Part shown: positions 27,045 through 35,763 of the stretch, piece by piece
How the letters are laid out: the number at the start of each line of letters is the position of its first letter
Numbering within the stretch: position 1 is the first letter of the stretch
NCBI GenBank assembly: GCA_024698075.1
Contig: JAILRP010000074.1
Coordinates: 1-64,000, forward strand
Direction of reading: 5' to 3'
Source of the DNA: Lachnospiraceae bacterium
GTDB lineage: Bacteria; Bacillota; Clostridia; Lachnospirales; Lachnospiraceae
DNA: 64,000 nucleotides
Program-made: the position numbers and the translations under genes
Notes under the pieces: generated by a model
The model's input: only the letters and a program-made list of their open reading frames with translations
Databases searched by the model: none
What the model was told of the DNA's origin: nothing

Positions 27045-28838
27045 TTATGCCTCCTTTGCCTGCCCGGCTGCCATGTTTCCTGCTGCCCAGCCCCGCGCGC
27101 CTATATGAGCCTGCCACATCCTGTTATACAGCTGGCATCCGTCCATGAGTTCCTGCTGGGTTCCTTCGGCCACGACCCGCCCGTTATCGAGCACCACGAT
27201 ATTATCAGCATTCTTTATCGTCGAAAGCCTGTGGGCGATAACGAGAAGCGTCTTGCCCTTCGTCAGATTGGCGATCGATTCCTGAAGCCTCGTTTCGTTT
27301 TCGGGATCGGTAAATGCCGTGGCCTCGTCAAGTATTACTATTGGAGCGTTCTTCAGCATCATGCGGGCGATGGCTATCCTCTGTCTCTCACCGCCCGACA
27401 GACGTTTTCCGGCCTCTCCCGCAGATGTATCATATCCGTCCGGAAGCTTTCTTATGAACTCATCACAGCAGGCTGCTTCGGCGGCACGCATCACCTCTTC
27501 ATCAGATGCACCGGGCCGGCCAAGCCTGATGTTTTCTTTTATGGACCGCGAAAACAGGAAATTGTCCTGGGTCACAAAGCTTACGATGTTCGCAAGGGAG
27601 GTCACTTTCATGTCCCTGATATCGATCCCACCGATAGTGATCGAGCCGCTTCCGGCATCCCAGAATCTTGCGATAAGCTTTGCAACGGTTGATTTTCCGC
27701 CTCCGCTCGGACCCACCAGTGCCGTGAAGCTTCCTTCTTTCATTGTAAGATCTATCCCGTGGAGCACCTCGCCCTCTTCGTCATCATATGTAAAATGAAC
27801 GTCACTAAGCTCTATCGTATAACTGTCCGGAAGCTTCTCATTTTCCGGTTCTGGAAGGCTTTCTATATTCAGGAACTTCTGTATCTCCAGCACCGTATAC
27901 TGCATCTGCCGCAGTCCGTTTGAGAACACCTCGATCTTTGCCATGCTGATGACCATGGACATGGCAAGCATGACTGCAAGCGCCATCTCAGATATCGTCA
28001 TGCTGCCCTTCCGAACGAGCAGTATGCTTACCGGAACCACTCCAAGAAGCGTTGCGGGCATGAGGGCAAAGGCAAGCTTCATCGTGATCCACGTAGATTC
28101 AAGCCATTCGATGACAAAATCCCGGTAATCCCTGATCGACCCTGCAAACTTCTCATAGCTCACTCCGGCCTTTCCGAAGGCTTTTATGACCTCGATGCCC
28201 TCCACATATTCCACGATCATGCTGCTCATTCCGGCATTCGCTTCCTGATATTTTGTCATATTCTTCCCGCTCAGCTTAAATGTGAGCATCATAAAAATGA
28301 GTCCGAGAGGGAGAGCCAGAAGCGCTCCAAGCGCGGCACGGATGTCCACCGCCGCAAGCGCGATGAAGCAGACTATGGGAAGCAGTATATGTCCGGCACC
28401 CTCCGGGACAACATGCGCGAGCGGGGGTTCGATGTCCTCGATCTTATCAACGATCACGCTTTTGATCTCACCGATGGAATGCCTATATACTTCTCCAAGC
28501 GGAGCCTTCAGAAAAACATCCGAGACCTTAACCCGGAGCCCCTCAAGAACATTGAATGCCACATAATGAGATATGCCTGTCGATATCCCGAAGCAGATGA
28601 CTTTTACAAGATATGCAAAAAAGGCGATAAGACAGAAATGCAGCACAAGCCCCCTGTCGGCAGAGCCCGCGATATACACATCCAAAATACGGTAGACGCA
28701 GTAATACGGTACCAGCCCCGATATAAGGCTTGCCATGGAAAAAATGACCGAAATACACAGTCTCCCCCCGCTTCCTTTGGCATAAGAAAGCAGTGTCTTA
28801 AACCACTTCTTCTCTTCTTTTGTTACCTCTTCATTCAT
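27045..28838 (-). CDS. ABC half-transporter (exporter fold), first of a pair
   Basis: 597 aa from the ATG at 28838, chosen for GAAGGA 6 nt upstream; a GTG at 28868 would add ten unsupported residues. Membrane domain about 30-310. Nucleotide domain: Walker A GPSGGGKSTVAKLI, signature LSGGERQRIAIARM, Walker B IVILDEATAFTDPEN (Phe-Thr instead of the usual Ser-Val), H-loop AHRLST. It is preceded by GTTAGCTAAC and lies downstream of a TetR gene transcribed in the same direction, a likely regulator. Partner: 25277-27043. Confidence 0.85.
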   Translation of the reverse strand: MNEEVTKEEKKWFKTLLSYAKGSGGRLCISVIFSMASLISGLVPYYCVYRILDVYIAGSADRGLVLHFCLIAFFAYLVKVICFGISTGISHYVAFNVLEGLRVKVSDVFLKAPLGEVYRHSIGEIKSVIVDKIEDIEPPLAHVVPEGAGHILLPIVCFIALAAVDIRAALGALLALPLGLIFMMLTFKLSGKNMTKYQEANAGMSSMIVEYVEGIEVIKAFGKAGVSYEKFAGSIRDYRDFVIEWLESTWITMKLAFALMPATLLGVVPVSILLVRKGSMTISEMALAVMLAMSMVISMAKIEVFSNGLRQMQYTVLEIQKFLNIESLPEPENEKLPDSYTIELSDVHFTYDDEEGEVLHGIDLTMKEGSFTALVGPSGGGKSTVAKLIARFWDAGSGSITIGGIDIRDMKVTSLANIVSFVTQDNFLFSRSIKENIRLGRPGASDEEVMRAAEAACCDEFIRKLPDGYDTSAGEAGKRLSGGERQRIAIARMMLKNAPIVILDEATAFTDPENETRLQESIANLTKGKTLLVIAHRLSTIKNADNIVVLDNGRVVAEGTQQELMDGCQLYNRMWQAHIGARGWAAGNMAAGQAKEA

Positions 28839-28880
28839 GATCATTCCTTCTTTCTTTTTTGTTAACACTTTGCCCCGCGC

Positions 28881-28890
28881 GTTAGCTAAC
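28881..28890. promoter_or_regulatory. GTTAGCTAAC palindrome upstream of the ABC pair
   Basis: A perfect 10-bp dyad 43 nt before the ABC start. The TetR promoter at 29602-29655 carries close variants (GTTAGCGAAC and GTTAGCAAAC), so the TetR at 28969-29577 is the natural candidate to bind here. Confidence 0.5.
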
Positions 28891-28902
28891 CCCTAAAACG
28901 GC

Positions 28903-28938
28903 CTCACCGCCTGATCCTGATACGGACCAGACGGTGAG
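28903..28938 (-). terminator. Terminator after the TetR gene
   Basis: Arms CTCACCG (28903-28909) and CGGTGAG (28932-28938), extended inward by a further 8-nt pairing with two mismatches. On the minus strand GGCCGTTTT follows. Separates the TetR unit from the ABC pair. Confidence 0.55.
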
Positions 28939-28968
28939 CAATCGTTTATTATTCAATTTTTGGAGGGT

Positions 28969-29577
28969 TTACAGATTCATGAGCTTCTTCCATCCGGGCA
29001 GGAAGAAAACTTCCAGTACTAAGAGAGCATCAACCGCATCCTTATAAGAGTAGTTGTGGACAACAGGTTCAAAAAGCGCTGTCAGATACGCCGTGAACAG
29101 GAGATGCAGCTGCTTTTTTTTGATCTTCGGTGCGTCCACACCGGATTTTCGGAGTCCCTCAAGATAATCCAGGAATCTGTTCTGTGATTCTTCCGTGATA
29201 TCATGCAGGAAATTCTCGTATCTGCTTCCTTTTGACCTTGCGATCAGAAGGTGAAAATCCTCCATGTTAGGATAGACAAGATTTCTCATCATATCGATAT
29301 GGGAGTCCTGCCAGGTGACACCTCTTCCCTTCTTCACAGGTTCAGCATATCTTTGCATGTGCTCCTTTGCCCATTCCTTAAGTTTAGTCTCGGCGGGCGA
29401 AACGAGCTGGCAGAATAGGTCTTCCTTATCCCGGCAGTGCCTGTAGAGTCCGGCAGCCGTCAGGTGGCAGCGATCGGCAATGCTTCGCATTGATGCCTTC
29501 TCATAACCCTTTTCCAGAAATTCTTCCCTGGCTGCTGCCATGATCTTGATATGATTAACGGTCTTGTCTCTCGGCAT
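28969..29577 (-). CDS. TetR-family transcriptional regulator (ABC-pair locus)
   Basis: 202 aa, N-terminal helix-turn-helix MRSIADRCHLTAAGLYRHCR (about 27-46) and a variable ligand-binding C-terminus. It starts MPRDKT like the TetR at 35124-35738, and the two share length and layout, so they look like paralogues. AAAGGATGAT precedes the ATG. Its promoter holds three direct ATGTTAG repeats, pointing to autoregulation. It probably controls the two ABC genes downstream. Confidence 0.88.
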   Translation of the reverse strand: MPRDKTVNHIKIMAAAREEFLEKGYEKASMRSIADRCHLTAAGLYRHCRDKEDLFCQLVSPAETKLKEWAKEHMQRYAEPVKKGRGVTWQDSHIDMMRNLVYPNMEDFHLLIARSKGSRYENFLHDITEESQNRFLDYLEGLRKSGVDAPKIKKKQLHLLFTAYLTALFEPVVHNYSYKDAVDALLVLEVFFLPGWKKLMNL

Positions 29578-29601
29578 GTATCATCCTTTGTCTGCACGTT
29601 T

Positions 29602-29655
29602 GCTAACATCGTTCGCTAACATATATAAACTAACATACCGCCTATCCTTTGTCAA
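29602..29655 (-). promoter_or_regulatory. TetR promoter with three direct ATGTTAG repeats
   Basis: -35 TTGACA (29650-29655), 17-nt spacer, -10 TAGTTT (29627-29632). GCTAAC or ACTAAC half-sites on the plus strand at 29602, 29615 and 29629 are spaced 13-14 nt apart. The two inner ones form near-palindromes GTTAGCGAAC and GTTAGCAAAC across the start-site region. Confidence 0.6.
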
Positions 29656-29672
29656 GCCCATCATTTTATATT

Positions 29673-30548
29673 TCATATTTTAACGGGTTCTGCTTTTTTG
29701 AGGCGTCCGCTTGCCGCACGCTCTTTCGTATCATCCGACTCGTCATATCCGTCGTACGGTGCGTTAGGGTCGTGGGGCTTCTGCTTTTTCATGCTGTTGC
29801 AGACCTGATCTTTATGGGCGAACACAAAGTCAAGATCATCCGACCATCCGGTATGGCCCGTTATGACTTTCGGCGAGAGCCCTCTTTCCCGGAGCAGCTT
29901 CTCGAGCTTTGCAAGCGACATCTTTGAAAGCTCATTATCCTCTGCGAGTGAATTTATGAAGCTGTATCCGCCGTCCGCTCCGAACCATATGGTATCACCC
30001 GTAAACAGATACTCATTATCTATCAGGTAGACCATATGCCCCCATGTATGCCCGGGAACAAGGATCGCTTCCACCCTGATATCATTGATAAAAAATACAT
30101 CCCCGTCCCTTAACAGTTTCCGTTCATTATCGCATCTTACCATCGGGAGCTTATACAGGCCGAAAATAACCTTTCGCCGGACCTCGCCGGTCATGTACCG
30201 ATTTTCGGTCTCTCCGATATATAGCAGGGCATGCCTGAAAAGCCCGTCGCTGTCACGCTCAACCGCCCCCACATGGTCAGTATCCTGATGAGTTATCAGG
30301 ATATGCCGGACAGCGGCCGGCTCGATCCCGAGCCAGCCCATCTTTTCCTTAAGCCTGCCGTAGTTGTATCCGGCATCGATCATGATCGTCGTTCCGTTTT
30401 TGGTGTAAAAAAATATGTTCGCGATCCATTCGCGGACGCAGGCCACACGGTCATCTATCCGCCCGGTGTTCAGGGGCTTGAATATCTCCTTGCCCCTGTA
30501 TCCGATGGACATTACGACTTTTTGAAAATTAGATGCTCTTTTTGACAT
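29673..30548 (-). CDS. Metallo-beta-lactamase-fold hydrolase
   Basis: 291 aa. The metal-binding loop reads THQDTDHVGAV, that is His-x-Asp-x-Asp-His, where most family members have His-x-His-x-Asp-His; so one first-site histidine is replaced by Asp. Further metal ligands are present: PGHTWGH, FTGDT and TGHTG. The C-terminal 40 residues are charged and low complexity. GGAGG precedes the ATG. It is downstream of two methyltransferase genes in the same direction. The substrate is unknown; the family covers lactonases, glyoxalase II and others. Confidence 0.8.
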   Translation of the reverse strand: MSKRASNFQKVVMSIGYRGKEIFKPLNTGRIDDRVACVREWIANIFFYTKNGTTIMIDAGYNYGRLKEKMGWLGIEPAAVRHILITHQDTDHVGAVERDSDGLFRHALLYIGETENRYMTGEVRRKVIFGLYKLPMVRCDNERKLLRDGDVFFINDIRVEAILVPGHTWGHMVYLIDNEYLFTGDTIWFGADGGYSFINSLAEDNELSKMSLAKLEKLLRERGLSPKVITGHTGWSDDLDFVFAHKDQVCNSMKKQKPHDPNAPYDGYDESDDTKERAASGRLKKAEPVKI

Positions 30549-30581
30549 TCAGCGCCTCCGCAAAATGATTTTCATCATCCT

Positions 30582-31367
30582 TCACTTTACTCCGGTCAAT
30601 ATGGCAGAGCCGGAAAGTCCCATCCATGCTGCTTCCCATCTGCTCATGAACATTCCGTCAGTCGTATCTATGAGCCTGACTTCACTGTAGCCCATGTCTT
30701 TCAGCCTTTTAACAAATGCGTTCATGTCGCCGTATTTGCCCTTTGACATGATGTCGTGTATGGCGAAAGTCCCGCCCTTCTTCAGGATGCGCAGGGTTTC
30801 AAGCAGTATCTCCTGACGGTTCCGGCTCGGTATATTGTGATATACATAGTTGCTCGTCACCGCATCAAATGTCTCATCCTCAAACGGAAGCTTCAGGGCA
30901 TCCCCCTGCATGAACGAGGTATTGTCCACTCCCTCGGCCGCGGCATTGTTCTCGCACAGGCTTTTGCTAAATGAGGAATATTCCTTTCCCCATCTGTCGA
31001 TCCCCGTAAAAGAAGCCCCCGGATTATTTTTGGCGCAGGCTATCGTAAGCGCGCCGCTCCCGCAGCCGACATCCAGTCCCCGGCCTCCGTCAGGTACCTT
31101 CACATTGGCTGCCACCCCTTCGATGATCTGCTTTGACATCTGTCTTTTTCCGTCGTACGAGAATGCTCTGTACATAAGAAACATCCACAGTGTTATGAAC
31201 GCGAGCACGGCCATTGCGATCATAAATACCGTTACAAGTATCTTCTTTGCGGGTCCGGATATCGGCAGCACCGCAAACAGTATGCCCAGTATCAGGCATA
31301 CGCCGGCCGCGCGGCCAAAACCCGCCACCAGATTCTTCGGCATCCAGTTTCTGTAATCAGTTTTCAT
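30582..31367 (-). CDS. Membrane-anchored class I SAM-dependent methyltransferase
   Basis: 261 aa. Two N-terminal transmembrane helices (about 15-36 and 42-65) precede a Rossmann methyltransferase: motif I GLDVGCGSGALTIAC, FTGIDRWG, a post-I acidic LPFEDETFDAVTSNYVYHNI and a late KKGGTFAIHDI. The closest architecture is that of lipid- or quinone-type methyltransferases that work at the membrane, but no substrate can be assigned. It lies between another methyltransferase and the MBL protein. Confidence 0.82.
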   Translation of the reverse strand: MKTDYRNWMPKNLVAGFGRAAGVCLILGILFAVLPISGPAKKILVTVFMIAMAVLAFITLWMFLMYRAFSYDGKRQMSKQIIEGVAANVKVPDGGRGLDVGCGSGALTIACAKNNPGASFTGIDRWGKEYSSFSKSLCENNAAAEGVDNTSFMQGDALKLPFEDETFDAVTSNYVYHNIPSRNRQEILLETLRILKKGGTFAIHDIMSKGKYGDMNAFVKRLKDMGYSEVRLIDTTDGMFMSRWEAAWMGLSGSAILTGVK

Positions 31368-31398
31368 ATTTCATCATCCTTCTTTTTGGTTTCCTCGG

Positions 31399-31433
31399 CT
31401 TAAGTTCCCGGGGGGCATTACTATTTTGGCCCC
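31399..31433. repeat. Intergenic element, copy 1: hairpin plus CTTAAG-CCCGGG block
   Basis: The plus strand reads CTTAAGTTCCCGGGGGGCAT (31399-31418), then GGCCCC, which can pair with GGGGGC. A similar block occurs at 49095-49121. Both are in spacers between co-directional genes, suggesting a small dispersed repeat. Confidence 0.4.
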
Positions 31434-31440
31434 TCAGGGA

Positions 31441-32085
31441 TCATTTTGGTTTTCTTGCGACACAGTGAAGCCTTAGAAAGCCTCTTTTTTCACCTGTTTC
31501 GAGTTTAAGGCCGGCACGCGCGCAGAGCGCTCGTACTTCATCGATGCCGTATACGTGGACATCACCGTGGCCACAAAGATTGATGATCGGCATTTCCACA
31601 TGGTTCATAAACCATCTGACGGCTGCCGACTTTGCGGTCATGTCCCGCAGTATCAGCCTTCCGCCGGGACGCAGAACGCGGCAGACGCTGTTGAAAAAAT
31701 CCTGTACATTCGGATAATGGTGGAAGCTCTGGCAGCATATGACCGCATCATATGTCTCATCATCGAACGGGAGATTTTCGCAGTCGCCCACGACAAGCTT
31801 AACATCATCCATGTTCTTTGCCCTGGCGGCTTCAATCATCTCCGGCGTGATGTCTATTCCGGTGTAATGCCTGTCCGGATAACGCTCGTGAAGGAGCGTC
31901 AGCATCGGAGCGGGGCCGCATCCGCAGTCCAGAAGGTCCGAAAAAGGTTCCTTCTCAAGCTCGGTCAGAACGTCCGGATAGTCCTTCTTGCACATCTTAT
32001 AAACGCCGCCTTTATCTGTTTCATATACCTTCGCGGCCTTTGCGAATTCCCTTCGCGAAAGTTCCTTATATTCTCTGTCCGTCAT
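31441..32085 (-). CDS. Class I SAM-dependent methyltransferase linked to feo genes
   Basis: 214 aa from the ATG at 32085, which has GGAGG 9 nt upstream. Motif I is LLDCGCGPAPMLTLL, followed by TGIDITPEMIEAAR, LPFDDETYDAVICCQSFHHY and LRPGGRLILRD; this is a Methyltransf_11-type enzyme. Substrate unknown. It starts 34 nt after the stop of the FeoC-like gene with no terminator, so it is probably co-transcribed with the iron-uptake genes. Confidence 0.85.
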   Translation of the reverse strand: MTDREYKELSRREFAKAAKVYETDKGGVYKMCKKDYPDVLTELEKEPFSDLLDCGCGPAPMLTLLHERYPDRHYTGIDITPEMIEAARAKNMDDVKLVVGDCENLPFDDETYDAVICCQSFHHYPNVQDFFNSVCRVLRPGGRLILRDMTAKSAAVRWFMNHVEMPIINLCGHGDVHVYGIDEVRALCARAGLKLETGEKRGFLRLHCVARKPK

Positions 32086-32119
32086 AATTAACACCTCCGC
32101 AATTTACGCCCTGCTGCCA

Positions 32120-32377
32120 TCAGGCATTGACTTCCCACATCGTCCCCATGTTCTTAAATCCCCCTTCGGGCATGCAGGCGCTGCAGTTTCCGCCAGATGC
32201 GCATCCGCTGCAGTCAGAGCATGAATGTCCGGCAAAGTCCACCCTCCTTATCACACCGGTCCTCTCTAAAAATACGAGGTCACGTTTTACGTTTTCAACC
32301 GAAGTATTAAGTTCGGCAGCGAGCATTTCAAGGGTCCGTGATCTTCCGTCTTTTAATAATCTTATCAGTTCTTCCAT
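32120..32377 (-). CDS. feoC: FeoC-like winged-helix protein with Cys cluster
   Basis: 85 aa. A DNA-binding-like winged helix (LEMLAAELNTSVENVKRDLV) is followed by a cysteine-rich wing CSDCSGCASGGNCSAC, five cysteines suited to an oxygen-sensitive Fe-S cluster. This is the FeoC layout; FeoC modulates FeoB stability and activity. It lies 7 nt after feoB. The ribosome binding site is weak, suggesting coupling to feoB translation. Confidence 0.82.
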   Translation of the reverse strand: MEELIRLLKDGRSRTLEMLAAELNTSVENVKRDLVFLERTGVIRRVDFAGHSCSDCSGCASGGNCSACMPEGGFKNMGTMWEVNA

Positions 32378-32384
32378 TTTAAGT

Positions 32385-34409
32385 TCACCATATGAGAAGC
32401 CCGATACGGTAGGCTATCCCCGCCAGTATCAGTGCGACAGCCGTGTAGTAAAGTGCGATCCTTGCAGTCCACTTGACCGAATGTGTCTCCTGGTAGGTTG
32501 CCGCAAGCGCAACGATACAGGGCATGTTGAAAGTCATTGCAAAAATGAGTGCAAGGGCTTCGGGCTTCGGAACATTCGCAACAAGCAGTTCATTTATATT
32601 CTCGGCAGCAGCGCCGCCAACAACCGAGCCGACCGAGATCGTTCCTGACCCGGTAAAGATGGTACTCAGCACTCCGAGTGCACCTTCCTTTCCGAGGCTT
32701 GATGCGATGAATGCCATGAACGTCTGCCACCCCATTCCGAACAGTTTTGTGACAGGTTCTATAAAATGACCGACCTTATAAAGAATGCTCGATGTTATAT
32801 CGCCCGTAGACGTATATGAGAGCAGCCAGAATGCAAGCGCGACTACAAGTACGACTTTGAGTGCCCTCAGGAACGTGTCTTTGGTACGTCCGAACACATA
32901 CCTAAGGAGTGCGCCCCATTTGGGCCTGTGATAAGGAGGAAGCTCCATGATCATTCCGTACCTGTCTTCTGCCTTAACGAGCGAGCGCCCGAATATCTTG
33001 GCCGTAAGCCACATATGAAGCAGCATGACGATCAGGATCACCGCAATGATCACGGGCATCCATGCACCGAAGAACACGGTCGAAAGCATCGGGATGACCG
33101 CCCATGCCGCTCCGCACGGTACTGCCCATGCAAGCGCGATCGTGAGCACCTTCTGTCCCCAGTTGTCGATGACCCTTGTTCCTGCCGCACCGCCCATCGT
33201 GCATCCGAAGCTAATGAGGAACGGCATGACCGATTTTCCCTGAAGCCCGAATCTGGCCATCGTGTTGTCGAACACATATGATATCCGCGCCATGACGCCG
33301 ATCTCCTCGAGCATCCCGAATACCAGGGTTACGCCAAATACGAATCCGAGCATCTGGACTATGAAAGAAACGGAACGGATCAGGACGTCGCACAGAAGTG
33401 CGGAAATGAACGCGGGACACCCCGCGCCTATCAGTGCTTCACTCAGAGGATCCGGGATATTGGATATCAGCTGGCCGATGCCCATGAGCGGAAGCGCCGG
33501 AATGAATGACGCGATAAGACCTAATAGCACGATGAGCACGACCACCGGCTTTCCCCATATGCGGTGGGTGATCAGCCTGTCAAATCTGCCGAGAGAAACC
33601 CCGCTGCTGCCTTTCTGCGCTGTATCGCTCAGGAGTTCATCGATCCAGCCGAATTTGCATTCTCCCGTAATGACAACTCCCTTGTCAACGGATGATATAG
33701 CTGTGTCGAGGGCTTTTTTATCCTCATCGGAAACAGCCGCTTTTATCCTTGCTATGACGGGCTCATCACCTTCAACGGCCTTTGCCGCAAGCCATGCGCC
33801 CGAATATCCCCTGATGATATTGTCGGGGATGAGCGACTTGATCGTGCCATAGGCATCTATCTTTTCGTATCTTTCAAAAAGCCCCGAAGCGTCAACTGCA
33901 GTCTTTCCCCTGACTGCGCGCTCGAGGGCATCATAAAACTTATCGTAGGATTTTGTATCGGGTGCCGAGAATGAAACAACGGGGATGCCGAGCTTTTTTT
34001 CGATCCCCTTTGCATCTGCCCGCTTTCCCATTTCTTCCGCCACATCGCTCATGTTCAGAACGAGAAAGCACGGAACGGTTATCCCGGCGTAGTCGGCCAG
34101 CATGTAAAGGCTTCTCTCAAGCTGGGAACTGTCCGCAAGGATACACACGACATCCGCCTTTCCCGATGCGATATAGTCGCGGGTGATCATTTCTTCGTCG
34201 GAATTTGCAGACAGGCTGTATGTCCCGGGAAGGTCTGCGACAAGATAATGCGTGCCGTTATGTTCAAAGTTCCCCTCTTTCTTCTCGACCGTCTTGCCGG
34301 GCCAGTTGCCCACATGCTGCTTCATTCCGGTGAGTGCATTGAAAAGAGTTGATTTTCCTGAGTTAGGCTGCCCGAGCAGCGCGATCACTGTTTCTCCCTT
34401 TTCCGTCAT
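32385..34409 (-). CDS. feoB: Ferrous iron transporter FeoB
   Basis: 674 aa. The G domain has G1 LGQPNSGKSTLFNAL, G3 DLPGTYSL and NMSD as the G4 block; a helical GDI-like region follows and then a polytopic membrane part with two Gate domains (GCTMGGAAGTRV, FTGSGTISVGSVVGGA). Imports Fe2+ in a GTP-dependent way. The ATG overlaps the feoA stop (ATGA). It is the core of a HMA, FeoA, FeoB, FeoC set behind a perfect GTTAGC-N4-GCTAAC operator. Confidence 0.95.
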   Translation of the reverse strand: MTEKGETVIALLGQPNSGKSTLFNALTGMKQHVGNWPGKTVEKKEGNFEHNGTHYLVADLPGTYSLSANSDEEMITRDYIASGKADVVCILADSSQLERSLYMLADYAGITVPCFLVLNMSDVAEEMGKRADAKGIEKKLGIPVVSFSAPDTKSYDKFYDALERAVRGKTAVDASGLFERYEKIDAYGTIKSLIPDNIIRGYSGAWLAAKAVEGDEPVIARIKAAVSDEDKKALDTAISSVDKGVVITGECKFGWIDELLSDTAQKGSSGVSLGRFDRLITHRIWGKPVVVLIVLLGLIASFIPALPLMGIGQLISNIPDPLSEALIGAGCPAFISALLCDVLIRSVSFIVQMLGFVFGVTLVFGMLEEIGVMARISYVFDNTMARFGLQGKSVMPFLISFGCTMGGAAGTRVIDNWGQKVLTIALAWAVPCGAAWAVIPMLSTVFFGAWMPVIIAVILIVMLLHMWLTAKIFGRSLVKAEDRYGMIMELPPYHRPKWGALLRYVFGRTKDTFLRALKVVLVVALAFWLLSYTSTGDITSSILYKVGHFIEPVTKLFGMGWQTFMAFIASSLGKEGALGVLSTIFTGSGTISVGSVVGGAAAENINELLVANVPKPEALALIFAMTFNMPCIVALAATYQETHSVKWTARIALYYTAVALILAGIAYRIGLLIW

Positions 34410-34636
34410 TTAGCCGTACCTCCTTTAACTTCTATCATTTCACACTCCGACCTGTTGAGTGCGATCATCGTGTCACGGGAATAAACGAGAAGCGGTCTGT
34501 TCTTCTCGTTCTTGATGACCGTCACCGTGCATCCCGGAGTAAGTCCTATGGATGTAATCCTGCTCATAAAGCGCCGGTCTCCTCTGAGGGATGTGATGAT
34601 CCCGGTGGAATCCTTTTTCAGTTCCGATAAACTCAT
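34406..34636 (-). CDS. feoA: FeoA SH3-like iron transport accessory protein
   Basis: 76 aa, the typical FeoA size, an SH3-fold protein that binds FeoB: MSLSELKKDSTGIITSLRG, then MSRITSIGLTPGCTVTVI and MIALNRSECEMIEV. The start at 34636 is preferred over 34642 because AGGAGG is 8 nt upstream of it and only 2 nt from the earlier ATG. Confidence 0.92.
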   Translation of the reverse strand: MSLSELKKDSTGIITSLRGDRRFMSRITSIGLTPGCTVTVIKNEKNRPLLVYSRDTMIALNRSECEMIEVKGGTAK

Positions 34637-34648
34637 CTTCATATCCTC

Positions 34649-35020
34649 CTATTTTCTCGAAAATGAAAGCATGGTATAACCTGCCTGCGCGGTTATATTT
34701 ATAAGCTCAGCCTCACTCTCCTCATGTTTGGAAAGGAGCGTTACTTCCTTTTTGCCGACATCTGCCACGGCCCATCTTCCGCCGGTCTTATTGAAAGCAT
34801 TCTCGATCCTTCTTGCACAATTGCTGCAGTGCATGCCGTCAACGGCAAGGACATATGTGTACGGATAGTTGGCCCTGTTCCTGTCTGAGACTTTGACCTT
34901 TTTCTCTGCCGCATCCCTTGTGCCGCAGCAGCTCGATCCGTACCTTATCCTTTTTACGGTTCCGTATACGGCAATCCCTACAATGACAAAAAGTACCGCT
35001 ATGACCAAAATGTTCTGCAT
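34649..35020 (-). CDS. FeoB-associated Cys-rich membrane protein fused to an HMA domain
   Basis: 123 aa. N-terminal transmembrane helix (5-20), then a short Cys motif SSCCGTRD as in FeoB-associated Cys-rich proteins, then a heavy-metal-associated domain with CxxC in VDGMHCSNCARRI (about 62-74) and a betaalpha fold to the end. A membrane-tethered metallochaperone feeding the Feo system is a reasonable inference. AGGAG precedes the ATG. First gene of the feo operon. Confidence 0.8.
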   Translation of the reverse strand: MQNILVIAVLFVIVGIAVYGTVKRIRYGSSCCGTRDAAEKKVKVSDRNRANYPYTYVLAVDGMHCSNCARRIENAFNKTGGRWAVADVGKKEVTLLSKHEESEAELINITAQAGYTMLSFSRK

Positions 35021-35058
35021 ATCTTCTCCTGTTCCCGGACGGCCAAGTCCGAACGTAT

Positions 35059-35074
35059 GTTAGCATTTGCTAAC
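35059..35074. promoter_or_regulatory. Perfect GTTAGC-N4-GCTAAC operator upstream of the feo operon
   Basis: GTTAGCATTTGCTAAC, 39 nt before the first feo-operon start. The same half-sites and spacing occur twice upstream of the P-ATPase operon. Its position fits a metal-responsive repressor such as a DtxR- or Fur-type protein, none of which is encoded in the window. Confidence 0.65.
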
Positions 35075-35088
35075 ACTGCCTTTTAAAT

Positions 35089-35114
35089 ATAAGCCCCTCA
35101 TATTTGGGGCTTAT
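35089..35114 (-). terminator. Hairpin between TetR and feo genes
   Basis: ATAAGCCCC (35089-35097) and GGGGCTTAT (35106-35114) are a perfect 9-bp stem 10 nt after the TetR stop. ATTTAAAA follows on the minus strand, a weak T-run. Confidence 0.6.
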
Positions 35115-35123
35115 GTCAGAAAG

Positions 35124-35738
35124 TCATATCCCAAACCATGTTCTCCATGCCGGTCCGTAAAAATCCTCAAGCGTCCGGGCGTAATGCATTGCCTCATCCT
35201 GCGAAAATCCGTGTGATACCGCCTGAAAAACGGATTCTATGTAAGCCGTGACGAGCAGATGGAACTCATTCCTGTTTATGTCCTTTACGTGATAGCCGGC
35301 CGACTTAAGGCTTTCCATGTAACGCAGGGTCACTTCCTCTTCAAGCTTTGCTATGTCATGCCTGAAATTTTCATATTTTGTGCCGGAAGACTTCGTGATG
35401 ATCAGCACGAACTCGTCGTGATGGTCATATATATATTCCATGATCCGGACCGTCTCATCATGTCCGTTCATCTCAAATGACTCATCCGCATTTCTGAGTC
35501 CTTCAAAGTATTCATCCTCTATCTGTGAATACAGTGAGTAAAATCCGCCAACCACCGGTTCCACCAGATCCGCGAACATCTCCTCCTTGCTGGCGAAATG
35601 CCTGTAAAGCCCGCTGACCTGGATCTTCGCATCGGCCGCGATCCTGCGCAGGGATGCGTCTGCAAATCCGTACTCAAGAAACTCTTTTTTTGCAGCCCCG
35701 ACTATTCTCTCATGGCTTTCAGTCTTGTCCCTTGGCAT
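35124..35738 (-). CDS. TetR-family transcriptional regulator (autoregulated)
   Basis: 204 aa with the N-terminal HTH LRRIAADAKIQVSGLYRHFA (about 26-45). The first residues MPRDKTESHERIVGAAKKEF parallel the TetR at 28969-29577. Its promoter carries two GAAC-N3-GTTC-like dyads over the -10 and leader, different from the GTTAGC sites, so it probably represses itself and perhaps further genes. It is the only gene between its promoter and the hairpin at 35089-35114; its other targets are unknown. Confidence 0.85.
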   Translation of the reverse strand: MPRDKTESHERIVGAAKKEFLEYGFADASLRRIAADAKIQVSGLYRHFASKEEMFADLVEPVVGGFYSLYSQIEDEYFEGLRNADESFEMNGHDETVRIMEYIYDHHDEFVLIITKSSGTKYENFRHDIAKLEEEVTLRYMESLKSAGYHVKDINRNEFHLLVTAYIESVFQAVSHGFSQDEAMHYARTLEDFYGPAWRTWFGI

Positions 35739-35763
35739 AATTCATAAACCTCTGCCGATAGGT

